From Bacteroidota bacterium (GTDB lineage: Bacteria > Bacteroidota > Bacteroidia > Chitinophagales > Chitinophagaceae), in the NCBI GenBank assembly GCA_018268015.1, contig JAFDXJ010000053.1, positions 1-64,000 of the forward strand: a stretch of DNA of 64,000 nt, written 5' to 3'. The translations under genes were made by a program, and so were the position numbers. Every line of letters begins with the position of its first letter. Position 1 is the first letter of the stretch. The notes beneath the pieces are model-generated. The model had not been told where the DNA came from. It saw nothing but the letters and a program-made list of their open reading frames with translations, and searched no databases. Below, piece by piece: positions 36,532 to 46,239 of the stretch.

Positions 36532-37878
36532 TTACATACCTGATGGAACCGATGTCTGCCTTCCCTGTAATCTTCCACCTTTCATAAGGCCATCATATTG
36601 ACGCATCAATAAATGCGTTTCCACTTGTTGTAAGGTATCTAAAATAACAGCAACCATAATTAATAAAGAGGTACCTCCAAAGAATGAAGAAAATAAACTG
36701 GTGACATTTAAGTTTCTGGCAAAGCCGGGTAAAATACCCACGATAGCAAGCAAAATAGCACCCGGGAAAGTAATACGGTCCATTATAGTTCCAATATAAT
36801 CAGCAGTTGGCTGACCGGGTTTTACACCGGGAATAAAGCCATTATTTTTCTTTAAATCTTCGCTCATTTGTTTAGGATTAAAAATAAGCGCAGTATATAA
36901 AAAGGTAAATGCAATAGTCATAATTCCATAAACAGTCATATACCAGCCGTTGCTGGGATCAGAAAATATTTTAACTATACCTTGAGCTGAGTCAAGATGA
37001 GTGAAAGAAAATAGGGTTGGCAGAAACATGATCGCCTGGGCAAAGATGATAGGCATTACACCTGAGCTATTTACTTTTAGAGGTAAAAATTGTCTTGCAC
37101 CACCAAATTGCCTGTTTCCTACAATTTGTTTTGCATAATTAACAGGCACTTTTCGAACCCCCTGAATCAATACAATTGTACCTAAAATAATGGCAATTAA
37201 AATAGCAATTTCTATTAAAAATATTAATAATCCGCCACCGCCTTTGGCGCTTTTAGCAGTAAATTCCTGCATTAAGGCTTCCGGCAAACGGCCCAAAATT
37301 CCAATCATGATGATGATAGAAATACCATTGCCCAATCCTTTGTCTTGTATTTTTTCACCCAGCCACATAACAAATAAAGTACCTGCAGTGAGTAATATTA
37401 CTGTAGTTGGAAAAAAATATTCTTTAAATGATGGAATGAGCGCCTCTGCATAGCTAGGGCTATTCAAATATGCTACGTATGCGCCGGCCTGGAAAATTGT
37501 AACCACAATAGTCAGGTAACGTGTCCATTGATTAATTTTTTTCTGACCGCTTTCTCCTTCTTTTTGTACTTTTTGGATTTGTGGTACCAGGATGGTCATT
37601 AACTGCATAAAAATGGAAGCAGAAATATAAGGCATCACCCCTAATGCCAAAATGGAGGCATGAGAAAATGCGCCGCCGGCAAAAGTATCAAATAACCCAA
37701 GCAGGCCATTGCTTCCTGATGATGCCTGAATAGCACCTAATTTATTGGGGTCAATGCCAGGCAATACAATTTGAACACCCAGGCGATAAACAAAAATCAT
37801 TGCCAGAGTGGTTAAAATTTTGGATCGCAATTCTTCAATTGTCCATATATTTTTGAATGTCCTAATTAATTTCTTCAC
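36532..37878 (-). CDS. secY: Preprotein translocase subunit SecY
   Basis: A 448-residue integral membrane protein with ten helices forming the protein-conducting channel with SecE and SecG. The start (IEELRSKILTTLAMIFVYRLG), the plug region after helix 1, the cytoplasmic loop DIYLPLK-like segment (GGARQFLPLKVNSSGVMPII) and the C-terminal SLLIMVAVILDTLQQVE are clear. It ends the S10-spc gene run, 45 bases after rplO, as in most bacteria. Confidence 0.98.
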   Translation of the reverse strand: MKKLIRTFKNIWTIEELRSKILTTLAMIFVYRLGVQIVLPGIDPNKLGAIQASSGSNGLLGLFDTFAGGAFSHASILALGVMPYISASIFMQLMTILVPQIQKVQKEGESGQKKINQWTRYLTIVVTIFQAGAYVAYLNSPSYAEALIPSFKEYFFPTTVILLTAGTLFVMWLGEKIQDKGLGNGISIIIMIGILGRLPEALMQEFTAKSAKGGGGLLIFLIEIAILIAIILGTIVLIQGVRKVPVNYAKQIVGNRQFGGARQFLPLKVNSSGVMPIIFAQAIMFLPTLFSFTHLDSAQGIVKIFSDPSNGWYMTVYGIMTIAFTFLYTALIFNPKQMSEDLKKNNGFIPGVKPGQPTADYIGTIMDRITFPGAILLAIVGILPGFARNLNVTSLFSSFFGGTSLLIMVAVILDTLQQVETHLLMRQYDGLMKGGRLQGRQTSVPSGM

Positions 37879-37923
37879 TTTTTACTTTTAAGTATGTGAA
37901 CTTGGAGATACTACAAATCTCTA

Positions 37924-38373
37924 TTACTTTAAAATTTCTATTTTGCCTCCTACACTTTCAATCACTTCTTTTGCTTTCCCGCTAATCTTACTGATTTTGA
38001 AATCAATTTTTGTTTTCAATTCACCATTTCCAAGAATTTTTACTTTATGAGTTTTCCCAATTAGGCCATTCAGGTATAAATTCTCTTCTGAAAATTCGGT
38101 AAAGCCATATTTTTCAATCAATTTTTCAATCTGGCCCAGGTTGTAAACCGTATATTCGATTCGGTTATTATTTTTAAATCCCCGTTTGGGCAATCTTCTT
38201 TGAATAGGCATCTGGCCACCTTCATGAGCCATTTTACTTTGATAACCTGCACGGCTTTGGCCGCCTTTATTACCTTTAGTGGATGTACCTCCTTTACCAC
38301 TTGCTTCACCTCTACCGATTCTTTTCTCTTTGTGAGTAGATCCTTTTGCAGGTTTTAATGTGTGCAATTTCAT
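37924..38373 (-). CDS. rplO: Large ribosomal subunit protein uL15
   Basis: A 149-residue protein. The Gly-rich, basic N-terminal arm (KRIGRGEASGKGGTSTKGNK) that threads into 23S rRNA and the globular C-terminal part with VESVGGKIEI are both normal. The N-terminal KLHTLKPAKGS is typical of Bacteroidota. Sits between rpmD (64 bases upstream) and secY. Confidence 0.97.
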   Translation of the reverse strand: MKLHTLKPAKGSTHKEKRIGRGEASGKGGTSTKGNKGGQSRAGYQSKMAHEGGQMPIQRRLPKRGFKNNNRIEYTVYNLGQIEKLIEKYGFTEFSEENLYLNGLIGKTHKVKILGNGELKTKIDFKISKISGKAKEVIESVGGKIEILK

Positions 38374-38437
38374 ATTATCTGATTTTTACTTTCGGGGAAT
38401 CGCCCCTCGCTGATTTTGAATTGTCTTTCTAAAAATA

Positions 38438-38629
38438 TTAATTTGCTGAAGATACTTCTTCTACTTTTACCAGATGATGTACTTTCTCTACCATGCCTAA
38501 TATTTGTGGAGTAGCTTCTACTTCCCTGCAAGCATGCATTTTATTAAGGCCTAATGCTTTAAGTGTAAGCTTTTGACGTTCTGGACGATCAATGCCACTT
38601 TTCACCTGGGTTATTTTAATTTTTTTCAT
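38438..38629 (-). CDS. rpmD: Large ribosomal subunit protein uL30
   Basis: A 63-residue single-domain protein; KIKITQVKSGIDRPERQKLT followed by LGLNKM and a C-terminal VEKVHHLV are the standard L30 features. Length is normal. Its position between rpsE and rplO is the universal spc order. Confidence 0.95.
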   Translation of the reverse strand: MKKIKITQVKSGIDRPERQKLTLKALGLNKMHACREVEATPQILGMVEKVHHLVKVEEVSSAN

Positions 38630-38667
38630 TGTATAATAATTTTGATAAATGAATGATCAAGATTCAT

Positions 38668-39189
38668 CTACCCGTTAAATACTTTTGTTAGCTTGATATT
38701 TCTGATTCTGGAAATTTGAACGGGCTCACGTAATAAAGTCAACGCTTTGATTGTTGCTTTGACTACATTATGTGGGTTAGCAGATCCCAGGCTTTTGGCT
38801 TGTACATCGCGAATTCCAGCGCTTTCTAATACGGCCCGCATGCTACCTCCGGCAATAACGCCGGTACCAGTTGCAGCCGGCTTAATTAAAACTTTAGCTG
38901 CTCCTTCTTTTGCCAGTTGATCATGTGGAATAGTGCCATGCATGATAGGTACTTTTACTAAATTTTTCTTTGCATCCTCAATTCCTTTTGTAATAGCTTC
39001 CTGCACTTCTTTTGCTTTTCCTAAGCCTTGCCCAACTACACCGCCTTCATTACCTACAACTACCAATGCAGAGAAACTGAATGTACGTCCGCCCTTCGTC
39101 GTTTTAACTACCCGGTTAATGGCTACCACTTTTTCTTTTAATTCCAGATCGCCTCCGGGTTTTACTTTATTTACAATATTTTTTGACAT
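38668..39189 (-). CDS. rpsE: Small ribosomal subunit protein uS5
   Basis: A 173-residue protein. The N-terminal double-stranded-RNA-binding fold with [40 protein letters not shown], and the C-terminal [20 protein letters not shown] are clear. S5 acts in decoding fidelity and mRNA unwinding at the entry tunnel. It lies 21 bases after rplR. Confidence 0.98.
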   Translation of the reverse strand: MSKNIVNKVKPGGDLELKEKVVAINRVVKTTKGGRTFSFSALVVVGNEGGVVGQGLGKAKEVQEAITKGIEDAKKNLVKVPIMHGTIPHDQLAKEGAAKVLIKPAATGTGVIAGGSMRAVLESAGIRDVQAKSLGSANPHNVVKATIKALTLLREPVQISRIRNIKLTKVFNG

Positions 39190-39210
39190 ACTTATTTAAT
39201 AAATTATTTT

Positions 39211-39564
39211 TTAAAATTCAAGTCCTCCCTCCCGGGCTCCATCTGCTACAGCTTTTACTCTTCCATGGTATAAATATCCACTTCTGTCGAAGGTTACTTT
39301 TTTTACTCCCAGTTCTATTGCTTTCCGGGCTATGGTATTACCTACTATTTTACTTATTTCTACTTTGGGTCCTTTCTGAGCTTTGATGTCTTTCTCTGTT
39401 GAAGAACTGGAGGCAATAGTTACCCCTTGATCATCATCTATTAACTGAGCATAAATTTCAGTGTTGCTCCGAAAAACAGACAATCGAGGCATTGATGCCG
39501 TACCTTTCACTTTTCGACGGATGCGATAGCGAATTTTTTGCCTTCTTAATATTTTCTTATCCAT
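39211..39564 (-). CDS. rplR: Large ribosomal subunit protein uL18
   Basis: A 117-residue 5S rRNA-binding protein. The basic N terminus ([15 protein letters not shown]), the [18 protein letters not shown] core and the C-terminal [20 protein letters not shown] are diagnostic. Order rplF-rplR-rpsE is preserved. Confidence 0.97.
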   Translation of the reverse strand: MDKKILRRQKIRYRIRRKVKGTASMPRLSVFRSNTEIYAQLIDDDQGVTIASSSSTEKDIKAQKGPKVEISKIVGNTIARKAIELGVKKVTFDRSGYLYHGRVKAVADGAREGGLEF

Positions 39565-39612
39565 ACAATTTTATTTTTCCTGATTCTGCCAGGATGTTGT
39601 CATTTTAAAATG

Positions 39613-40164
39613 TTATTTCCCTGCTGCTTTTCCAGCTTTTCTGCGTACAATTTCATTGGCATAACGAACCCCTTTACCTTTATATGGTTCTGGTTTACGC
39701 AGGCTGCGGATTTTTGCGGCTACCTGGCCAAGCAACTGTTTGTCAATTCCTTCCAAATTTACTTTTGGGTTTTGCCCTTTTTCTGTAACGGTAGATACTT
39801 TCAATTCAGCAGGTACTTCAAAAATAATATTATGGGAATATCCTAATGATAGATCTAATAAATTACCCTGATTGGCTGCTTTATAACCCACACCCACTAA
39901 TTCGAGGTTTTTTTGGTATCCTTCTGTTACTCCTTTTACCATATTGGCTACCAGTGCACGATATAAACCATGCATAGCACGATGACGTATTTGGTCTGTG
40001 GGTCGGTTTATTTCTATGGAATCCGGTTTTACCACGATTTCCATTTCCCTGTCAACTGTTTCTTTCAACTCACCTTTTGGTCCCTTTACCGTTATTACCT
40101 GATTCGCCACTTTCACAGATACACCTTGTGGAAGGTTTATGGGTTTTTTTCCTACACGTGACAT
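39613..40164 (-). CDS. rplF: Large ribosomal subunit protein uL6
   Basis: A 183-residue protein with two L6 domains. MSRVGKKPINLPQGVSV opens the first, and the C-terminal RKPEPYKGKGVRYANEIVRR is the highly conserved L6 signature that contacts the sarcin-ricin region. Spacing to rpsH upstream is 104 bases and includes a hairpin. Confidence 0.98.
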   Translation of the reverse strand: MSRVGKKPINLPQGVSVKVANQVITVKGPKGELKETVDREMEIVVKPDSIEINRPTDQIRHRAMHGLYRALVANMVKGVTEGYQKNLELVGVGYKAANQGNLLDLSLGYSHNIIFEVPAELKVSTVTEKGQNPKVNLEGIDKQLLGQVAAKIRSLRKPEPYKGKGVRYANEIVRRKAGKAAGK

Positions 40165-40193
40165 ATTTTAAAGTTTTAATAGCTCTTTGAATT

Positions 40194-40216
40194 GTTTTCA
40201 GTTCCGTATAGAAAAC
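40194..40216 (-). other. Hairpin in the rpsH-rplF spacer
   Basis: GTTTTC (40194-40199) pairs with GAAAAC (40211-40216) across an 11-base loop. The stem is only six pairs and AT-rich, so it may be chance. There is no T run after it on the coding strand, arguing against a terminator. Confidence 0.3.
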
Positions 40217-40268
40217 TTAATTGTCAACTAAAGGCTTTCGTATAATTTTCCTTTCGGAATTTTAATGA

Positions 40269-40667
40269 TTAATAAATATGGCAAAGTACTTCTCCACCAA
40301 CATTTTCAGATTTTGCTTGTTTATCTGTCATTACACCTTTTGATGTACTTATGATTGCCAGGCCCAGGCCATTGATTACTCGTTTAAATTCCCCGGGTTT
40401 GGAATATTGCCTTAAACCAGGTCTGCTCACTCGTTCCAATGATCTTATAGCCGGTGTTTTTGTTTGCGGATTATATTTAAGCGCAATTTTAATAACACCT
40501 TGTTTACTATCTTCTTCAAATTTATATTTAAGAATATAGCCCTGTTCGTATAAGATTTCCGTAATACGTTTCTTTAAATTGGATGCCGGAATTTCTACGA
40601 TCCTATGGCCGGCCATTTGAGCGTTTCTTATCCTGGTAAGGAAATCTGCAATTGGGTCAGTTACCAT
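40269..40667 (-). CDS. rpsH: Small ribosomal subunit protein uS8
   Basis: A 132-residue 16S rRNA-binding protein and, in other bacteria, translational repressor of the spc operon. DPIADFLTRIRNAQMAGH at the N terminus and the C-terminal GLGLAIISTSKGVMTDKQA with GGEVLCHIY are characteristic. It follows rpsN by 39 bases. Confidence 0.98.
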   Translation of the reverse strand: MVTDPIADFLTRIRNAQMAGHRIVEIPASNLKKRITEILYEQGYILKYKFEEDSKQGVIKIALKYNPQTKTPAIRSLERVSRPGLRQYSKPGEFKRVINGLGLAIISTSKGVMTDKQAKSENVGGEVLCHIY

Positions 40668-40706
40668 TTTTTATTAATTAATTCTGTTCAAAAATTTTTT
40701 TCGTTT

Positions 40707-40976
40707 TTACCAGCTTGCTTTTTTAACACCTGGTATTTTTCCATTCAGTGCCATATCTCTGAATACGATACGGGACATTCCAAAATAACGGATATAGCCA
40801 CGGGGCCTTCCTGTAAGTTGGCAGCGGTTTTTAAGGCGTACCGGTGAAGAGTTTCTTGGTAGTTCACTCAATGCCTGGTAGTTGCCTTCTGCTTTCAATG
40901 CGGCGCGTTTCGCTGCATATTTAGAAACCAATGCTTCTCTTTTTCTTTGCCTGGCTGTTACTGATTCTTTTGCCAT
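40707..40976 (-). CDS. rpsN: Small ribosomal subunit protein uS14 (zinc-free long form)
   Basis: An 89-residue S14. The C-terminal [19 protein letters not shown] is the conserved 16S-binding block. Only one Cys is present, so this is the long C-minus form that does not bind zinc; the short zinc form has about 61 residues and two CxxC motifs. Placed between rplE and rpsH as usual. Confidence 0.97.
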   Translation of the reverse strand: MAKESVTARQRKREALVSKYAAKRAALKAEGNYQALSELPRNSSPVRLKNRCQLTGRPRGYIRYFGMSRIVFRDMALNGKIPGVKKASW

Positions 40977-41016
40977 AATTTAAATAAGCCCGGTATAATC
41001 AGGGCATGATTTTTAA

Positions 41017-41592
41017 TTAATTATTTTCTTTTTTTGCGTTTTTAAAAGGCATCCCCATTTCTTTCAGTAACTCATAGGCTTCTTCATTGTTTTTAGCCGT
41101 CGTTACAAAGGTGATATCCATTCCGGTAATTTTATTGACTTTATCAATATCTATTTCCGGAAAAATAATTTGTTCTGTAATACCCAGGGTATAATTTCCC
41201 CGGCCATCGAAGGCTTTATCGCTGATACCTTTAAAGTCTCTAACGCGTGGTAAGGCTACAGAAACAAGCCTGTCTAAAAATTCATACATTTTTTCTCCAC
41301 GCAAAGTAACTCTTGCACCAATTGGCATTCCTCTCCTCAATTTGAAATTGGAAATATCTTTCTTACTCATGGTCGCTACTGCTTTCTGCCCTGTAATATT
41401 TGTAAGTTCATCTACAGCTATTTCAACGAGCTTTTTATCAGCGACGGCACCATTAACGCCGCGGTTAATGCAGATTTTTTCCAATTTTGGAGCCTGCATA
41501 ATACTTTTAAAGCTGAATTTTTTCATTAATGCTGGAACGACTTCATTCCTGTATTTTTCAGCGAGCCTGGGTGTATATTTTACTGTATTCAT
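41017..41592 (-). CDS. rplE: Large ribosomal subunit protein uL5
   Basis: A 191-residue 5S rRNA-binding protein with [14 protein letters not shown], the block [18 protein letters not shown], then the basic loop [15 protein letters not shown] and C-terminal [20 protein letters not shown]. The ATG overlaps the rplX stop by one base (TAATG), so the pair should be translationally coupled. Its C-terminal tail ([12 protein letters not shown]) is slightly longer than in E. coli. Confidence 0.98.
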   Translation of the reverse strand: MNTVKYTPRLAEKYRNEVVPALMKKFSFKSIMQAPKLEKICINRGVNGAVADKKLVEIAVDELTNITGQKAVATMSKKDISNFKLRRGMPIGARVTLRGEKMYEFLDRLVSVALPRVRDFKGISDKAFDGRGNYTLGITEQIIFPEIDIDKVNKITGMDITFVTTAKNNEEAYELLKEMGMPFKNAKKENN

Positions 41593-41930
41593 TATTTAAT
41601 AGCTTCTCCTGATTTTTTTGAAATTCTAACTGGTTTACCATCCTGGCGATCAATTTTCACTTTGGTGCCAGCACCTGATTTTGCATCCCAAAGCATTACA
41701 TTACTAATGTGTATGGGTGCTTCTTTTTTCACAATTCCTCCTTTGGTATTTTGTGCATTTGGTTTTGTGTGATGTGTCACAACATTTACCCCTTCCACAA
41801 TTACACGTCCTTTATCCATTAAAACAGCATGAACTTCGCGAGGTTTTTTCAGGTCTTTATCATTCCCTGCAATAACCACAACGCGATCTCCTTTTTTAAT
41901 GTGATACTTTGGTTTAAATCTGTTACTCAT
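41592..41930 (-). CDS. rplX: Large ribosomal subunit protein uL24
   Basis: A 112-residue assembly-initiator protein with the KOW motif ([20 protein letters not shown]) near the N terminus, then [12 protein letters not shown] and [15 protein letters not shown]. The stop overlaps the rplE start by one base. A 111-base gap with a hairpin separates it from rplN. Confidence 0.97.
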   Translation of the reverse strand: MSNRFKPKYHIKKGDRVVVIAGNDKDLKKPREVHAVLMDKGRVIVEGVNVVTHHTKPNAQNTKGGIVKKEAPIHISNVMLWDAKSGAGTKVKIDRQDGKPVRISKKSGEAIK

Positions 41931-41962
41931 TGTTTAATTTTTTCCTATAAACATTTTTATAT

Positions 41963-41980
41963 AGAATGGTTTTCCATTCT
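41963..41980 (-). other. Hairpin in the rplN-rplX spacer
   Basis: A perfect 7-pair stem AGAATGG (41963-41969) with CCATTCT (41974-41980) and a 4-base loop. The coding strand has no T run following it. It lies 33 bases before the rplX start; the role is unknown. Confidence 0.4.
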
Positions 41981-42041
41981 TCTAATATTTTTTGGGGCGA
42001 CAAAGGCAAACTATTTTCGAAGCTTTCCTATTCGCCTTATT

Positions 42042-42410
42042 TTAAAGTACTTCAGGTGCAAGAGAAATAATTTTCATATAACCTTTGTCTCTCAATTCCC
42101 TGGCTACCGGCCCGAATATCCTTGTGCCACGTGGCTCATCGGATGCATTTAATAACACAACTGCATTGTCATCAAAGCGGATATAAGATCCGTCTTTACG
42201 GCGTAATTTATTTTTTGTACGCACAATTACCGCTTTTGATACCGTACCTTTTTTAATTCCACCTGCGGGCATGGCATCTTTTACAGTCACCACTATTTTA
42301 TCTCCAATATGCGCATAATCTTGTCCACTGTTTCCCAATACTCTAATACAAAGCACTTCTTTGGCTCCGCTGTTATCTGCTACATTTAAACGACTTTCCT
42401 GCTGAATCAT
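42042..42410 (-). CDS. rplN: Large ribosomal subunit protein uL14
   Basis: A 122-residue protein. [37 protein letters not shown] and the C-terminal [20 protein letters not shown] are near-universal. L14 forms an inter-subunit bridge and is the binding site of the silencing factor RsfS. Ninety-eight bases separate it from rpsQ. Confidence 0.98.
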   Translation of the reverse strand: MIQQESRLNVADNSGAKEVLCIRVLGNSGQDYAHIGDKIVVTVKDAMPAGGIKKGTVSKAVIVRTKNKLRRKDGSYIRFDDNAVVLLNASDEPRGTRIFGPVARELRDKGYMKIISLAPEVL

Positions 42411-42478
42411 ATTTTTCGCTTTTATCTGGCCCCTGTTTGCTATTTGCGTACAGGTAATTTTATAAATAATTTTCTATG

Positions 42479-42505
42479 CTTACTGATAACCCGGTTATCT
42501 ATAAG
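42479..42505 (-). other. Hairpin directly after rpsQ
   Basis: Core stem GATAAC (42485-42490) with GTTATC (42494-42499) around a 3-base loop; a second pairing CTTA (42479-42482) with TAAG (42502-42505) extends it past a small internal loop. It starts 3 bases after the rpsQ stop on the coding strand. No T run follows, so it may protect or pace the mRNA rather than terminate it (inference). Confidence 0.4.
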
Positions 42506-42508
42506 TTT

Positions 42509-42766
42509 TTACTTCGCTTTTTCTACAATTTCTACCAGTCTCCAACGCTTTGTTTTGCTCAATGGCCTGGTTTCCATGATACGTACGATATCACCCGGAG
42601 TACATTCCTCCTTTTCATCATGTGCATGAAACTTTGTTGTCTTCTTTACAAATTTTCCATACATAGGGTGTTTTACTTTTCTTTCAACAGCTACTGTAAT
42701 GGTTTTATTCATTTTATTGCTGCTGACAACCCCAATTCTTGATTTGCGCAAATTTCTTTCCGTCAT
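42509..42766 (-). CDS. rpsQ: Small ribosomal subunit protein uS17
   Basis: An 85-residue OB-fold protein with [39 protein letters not shown] and [21 protein letters not shown] use the ATG at 42766, which fits the family N terminus and leaves 10 bases after rpmC; a TTG at 42787 would overlap rpmC and add seven poor residues. Confidence 0.96.
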   Translation of the reverse strand: MTERNLRKSRIGVVSSNKMNKTITVAVERKVKHPMYGKFVKKTTKFHAHDEKEECTPGDIVRIMETRPLSKTKRWRLVEIVEKAK

Positions 42767-42776
42767 TGTTTTATTT

Positions 42777-42989
42777 TTAAATGCCAAGTGCTCTTTTTCT
42801 AATTACTGTTTGAATGCGAGAGATATCTCTTCTGAGATTACGAATACTCATCGGATTCTCCAGTGGAGAAATAGCATGAGCAAATTCTAATTTTTTTAAT
42901 CTCAGTTTATCCTCAGAAAGCCTGGCTTTCAGATCCTGATCATTTAAGTCAGCCAGGTTTTGATTAAATCCTTTACTATTTTTTGCCAT
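42777..42989 (-). CDS. rpmC: Large ribosomal subunit protein uL29
   Basis: A 70-residue two-helix hairpin protein at the peptide exit tunnel. [20 protein letters not shown] and the C-terminal [16 protein letters not shown] are typical. Located between rplP and rpsQ as in the universal S10 order. Confidence 0.95.
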   Translation of the reverse strand: MAKNSKGFNQNLADLNDQDLKARLSEDKLRLKKLEFAHAISPLENPMSIRNLRRDISRIQTVIRKRALGI

Positions 42990-43027
42990 TATTATTTGTT
43001 TTAATGATTGAGAATTGCTTTTTAATA

Positions 43028-43447
43028 TTAAGATTGCAAATCTCTTCTTATAATAAATTTGGTTTTAATAGGCAATTTTTGTGCTGCGAGCCCCATAGCT
43101 TCTTTTGCGGTAGCCTCACTTACGCCATCACATTCAAAAAGAATACGACCGGATTCTACTACAGCAGCCCAATGGTCCGGGTTTCCTTTTCCTTTTCCCA
43201 TCCTTACTTCTGCCGGCTTACGGGAAATGGGTTTATCGGGGAAAATACGAATCCATACATTTCCTTCTCTTTTCATGGCACGGGTCATTGCCTGGCGGGC
43301 CGCTTCTATCTGGCGATTATTGAGCCATATAGGTTCCATTGCTTTAAGGGCAAATGAGCCGAATGAAATCATGGAACCGCGTTTAGCCACTTCACGTATC
43401 CTTCCTTTCTGTGCTTTTCTGTGCTTTGATCTTTTTGGCTGTAACAT
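43028..43447 (-). CDS. rplP: Large ribosomal subunit protein uL16
   Basis: A 139-residue protein binding near the A-site t[40 protein letters not shown] and [20 protein letters not shown] are clear L16 blocks. It follows rpsC by 49 bases. Confidence 0.98.
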   Translation of the reverse strand: MLQPKRSKHRKAQKGRIREVAKRGSMISFGSFALKAMEPIWLNNRQIEAARQAMTRAMKREGNVWIRIFPDKPISRKPAEVRMGKGKGNPDHWAAVVESGRILFECDGVSEATAKEAMGLAAQKLPIKTKFIIRRDLQS

Positions 43448-43496
43448 TTTATAAATTTTACCTTATCTCTATTACGAGTAATTATTGTTTTAAAAA

Positions 43497-44273
43497 TTAT
43501 CTTCTTGGCCCACGGCTTCCACCTCCTCTTCTATCGCCACCTCTGTCACGATCTGAACGTTCACGATGTTCACTTCTTCCCATTTCCCTTCGATCGCCGC
43601 CATCATTTTTACCACCTACAAAATTTGGGTTTAATTCTCTTTTTCCTAATACTTCACCTTTACAAATCCATACTTTAATACCGATTTTTCCATAAACTGT
43701 TTGGGCAAATACGTTGGCATAATCTATATCCATCCGGAATGTATGCAGCGGAATCCGTCCTTGTTTAAATTCTTCGCTACGGGCTATTTCTGAACCACCA
43801 AGACGGCCACTTACTTTCACTTTAATTCCTTCTGCACCCATCCGTAATGAAGATGCAATAGACATTTTAATAGCTCGTTTAAAATTAATCCGGTTTTCAA
43901 TTTGCCGGGCTATAGTATCTCCAACGATGGTTGCATCTAATTCAGGCCTCCTGATTTCTAAAATATTTATTTGCACATCATCTTTGTGCGTAAGGTTTTT
44001 CAATTCTTCTTTAATGCGATCCACTTCTCCGCCACCTTTACCGATAATGATTCCCGGCTTGGAGGTATGAATGGTAATAATCAATTTTCCGAGTGTTCGT
44101 TCTATGACAATTCTCGCAATACCTCCTTTACTGATACGTGCATTGAGATAAGTACGGATTTTATCATCTTCTATCAGGCGTACCGGGTAATTCTTTTTAT
44201 TGGCATACCAGTTACTTTCCCATCCCCTGATTATTCCGATCCTGTTTCCTATTGGATTTGCTTTTTGACCCAT
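43497..44273 (-). CDS. rpsC: Small ribosomal subunit protein uS3 with Arg/Gly-rich tail
   Basis: A 258-residue S3 with KH domain ([19 protein letters not shown]) and C-terminal S3 domain ([20 protein letters not shown]). The last 39 residues form a low-complexity tail of Arg, Gly, Asp and Ser ([11 protein letters not shown] at the end) that E. coli S3 lacks; such tails occur in Bacteroidota S3. The tail probably contacts rRNA or mRNA at the entry tunnel (inference). It starts 12 bases after rplV. Confidence 0.98.
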   Translation of the reverse strand: MGQKANPIGNRIGIIRGWESNWYANKKNYPVRLIEDDKIRTYLNARISKGGIARIVIERTLGKLIITIHTSKPGIIIGKGGGEVDRIKEELKNLTHKDDVQINILEIRRPELDATIVGDTIARQIENRINFKRAIKMSIASSLRMGAEGIKVKVSGRLGGSEIARSEEFKQGRIPLHTFRMDIDYANVFAQTVYGKIGIKVWICKGEVLGKRELNPNFVGGKNDGGDRREMGRSEHRERSDRDRGGDRRGGGSRGPRR

Positions 44274-44285
44274 ACAGTTTATAAA

Positions 44286-44645
44286 TTATTTCGATTGATT
44301 ATTAGTTTTTGAATCTACGACCAAGGTTACATGGTTACTGCGTTTGCGAATTCGGTATCCACGGCCTTGTGGTGCAGGGCGCATACGACGCAATGTTCTG
44401 CCTCCATCTACAAAAATCGTTTTGACGATCAAAGATGCATCTGCGGCACTTTGGCCTTCATTTTTTTGTTCCCAATTATTGATGGCGCTTTTCAGTAATT
44501 TAGCAAGCGGAACACCATTGTGTTGTGGATGATGTTCAAGAATACTTAGCGCTTTTTCCACTTCCATACCCCTAATCACATCCGCAAGAAGCCTCATCTT
44601 CCTGGGACCGGTTGGATAATTATTTAATTTTGCTACTGCTTCCAT
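44286..44645 (-). CDS. rplV: Large ribosomal subunit protein uL22
   Basis: A 119-residue protein lining the exit tunnel. [20 protein letters not shown] and the C-terminal beta-hairpin [20 protein letters not shown], which reaches into the tunnel and is a site of macrolide resistance mutations, are intact. Located between rpsS and rpsC. Confidence 0.97.
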   Translation of the reverse strand: MEAVAKLNNYPTGPRKMRLLADVIRGMEVEKALSILEHHPQHNGVPLAKLLKSAINNWEQKNEGQSAADASLIVKTIFVDGGRTLRRMRPAPQGRGYRIRKRSNHVTLVVDSKTNNQSK

Positions 44646-44706
44646 TTTATTCTTGGTTTTATTGATTTCAAGTCCTTTAAACGGACTTTACCTTCAATCA
44701 TTAATT

Positions 44707-44976
44707 TTATTTTTTCTGCCCTGAATGGCTTCTGAAATTTCTTGTTGGTGCAAATTCACCTAATTTATGTCCCACCATAAATTCTGTAACATATACAGGA
44801 ATAAATTTATTACCATTATGAACAGCGAATGTATGGCCCACAAAATCGGGTGTAATTGTAGAGCGCCTGCTCCATGTTTTAATCACAGATTTTTTGTTTT
44901 TCCCATCATTTATAGAAAGCACTTTTGATTCCAGTTTTACATCTACAAAAGGACCTTTTTTAATTGAACGACCCAT
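44707..44976 (-). CDS. rpsS: Small ribosomal subunit protein uS19
   Basis: An 89-residue protein in the head of the small subunit. [19 protein letters not shown], the [20 protein letters not shown] block and the C-terminal [14 protein letters not shown] are near-universal. Forty-five bases after rplB. Confidence 0.98.
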   Translation of the reverse strand: MGRSIKKGPFVDVKLESKVLSINDGKNKKSVIKTWSRRSTITPDFVGHTFAVHNGNKFIPVYVTEFMVGHKLGEFAPTRNFRSHSGQKK

Positions 44977-45021
44977 ATTTAATTATAATTTTTAGTATTG
45001 CTGAAATGACAGCTTTGCTTT

Positions 45022-45861
45022 TTATTTTGATAATTTTTTTCCGTCCCTGCGTTGGATAATCATCTTGTCGCTTCCTTTTCCGCGTGTCCTGGTTTTTTCA
45101 CCCTTCGCATATTTACCTGTTCTGGATCTTGGATGGCCTCCGGAAGCTCTTCCTTCACCACCTCCCATGGGATGATCCACCGGATTCATGGCTACACCTC
45201 TTACTCGTGGGCGAACACCTTTCCACCTGTTTCGTCCGGCTTTTCCCGCTGTTTCGAGGCTATGGTCGCTATTAGAAACAATACCTACTGTAGCTACACA
45301 ATTAATTAAAATACGTCTTAACTCGCCGGAGGGCATTTTGATTATTCCGTAATGATCTTCTTTATTCGTTAATTGAGCAGATGCACCGGCGCTTCTCACT
45401 AATTTACCTCCCTGGCCCGGTTGCATTTCAATATTGTGAATTGTGGTACCCAGTGGCATATTTTTTATAGGAAGGGCATTACCTATTTCAGGGGCCACAT
45501 TATTTCCGGAAATTATTTTTGTGCCTACCTGTAAACCTTGAGGTGCAATAATATATCTTCTTTCGCCATCTGTATATTCAACCAAAGCAATAAAAGAAGT
45601 ACGGTTAGGATCATACTCAATAGTCAATACACTTGCTTCAATATCTTGCTTGTTGCGTTTGAAATCAATGATACGATAGTGTTTCCTGTGTCCACCACCT
45701 TTATAACGCATGCTTCTGCGGCCATCTGAATTCCGGCCTGCCTTGCTGTGCTTTTTTTCCAGTAATTTCTTTTCAGGTTCGCTGGTAGTGACTTCGGCAA
45801 ATGCATTACCTATTCGCCACCTGGTACCTGCAGTAATTGATTTAAATTTTTTAAGTGCCAT
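45022..45861 (-). CDS. rplB: Large ribosomal subunit protein uL2
   Basis: A 279-residue protein at the peptidyl-transferase side. The RNA-binding SH3-like core ([16 protein letters not shown]) and the C-terminal [20 protein letters not shown] are clear; where many L2 proteins have His after DHP, this one has Met. The start is ATG 45861 (MALKKFKS); a longer frame adds seven Lys/Arg-rich residues and is not needed. Confidence 0.98.
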   Translation of the reverse strand: MALKKFKSITAGTRWRIGNAFAEVTTSEPEKKLLEKKHSKAGRNSDGRRSMRYKGGGHRKHYRIIDFKRNKQDIEASVLTIEYDPNRTSFIALVEYTDGERRYIIAPQGLQVGTKIISGNNVAPEIGNALPIKNMPLGTTIHNIEMQPGQGGKLVRSAGASAQLTNKEDHYGIIKMPSGELRRILINCVATVGIVSNSDHSLETAGKAGRNRWKGVRPRVRGVAMNPVDHPMGGGEGRASGGHPRSRTGKYAKGEKTRTRGKGSDKMIIQRRDGKKLSK

Positions 45862-45905
45862 CTTTTTTCTTTTTAGGCGCAATTTTCAGCTGCGCCGGCT
45901 ATTAT

Positions 45906-46205
45906 TTAAATATTTGCATATAAATCAATGGTATCTCCTTTTGCAAGTGTAACCACTGCTTTTTTATAAGAAGGTTTTCTGCCTTGAATATATCCTGCTT
46001 TTGTGAACCGTGATTTTGATTTTGCCGGGACTACTACAGTATGTACATCAGAAACCGAAATACCATAAAATTCTTCTACTGCCTTTTTAATTTCCAGTTT
46101 ATTAGCACGCGCGCTAACCTTAAAAGTGTATTTACCTAATTTTTCCTGTTGGGCATTAGCCTTTTCAGTAAGAACCGGTTTTATAAGAACATCGTGCAGA
46201 TTCAT
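45906..46205 (-). CDS. rplW: Large ribosomal subunit protein uL23
   Basis: A 99-residue protein at the tunnel exit, the docking site for trigger factor and SRP. VLIKPVLTEKANAQQEKLGK and KLEIKKAVEEFYGISVSDVH are typical, as is the RKPSYKKAVVTLAKGD end. Sits between rplD and rplB. Confidence 0.97.
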   Translation of the reverse strand: MNLHDVLIKPVLTEKANAQQEKLGKYTFKVSARANKLEIKKAVEEFYGISVSDVHTVVVPAKSKSRFTKAGYIQGRKPSYKKAVVTLAKGDTIDLYANI

Positions 46206-46239
46206 TGTTTTTAATTTGAATTTTTTAATTTTTGATCTC

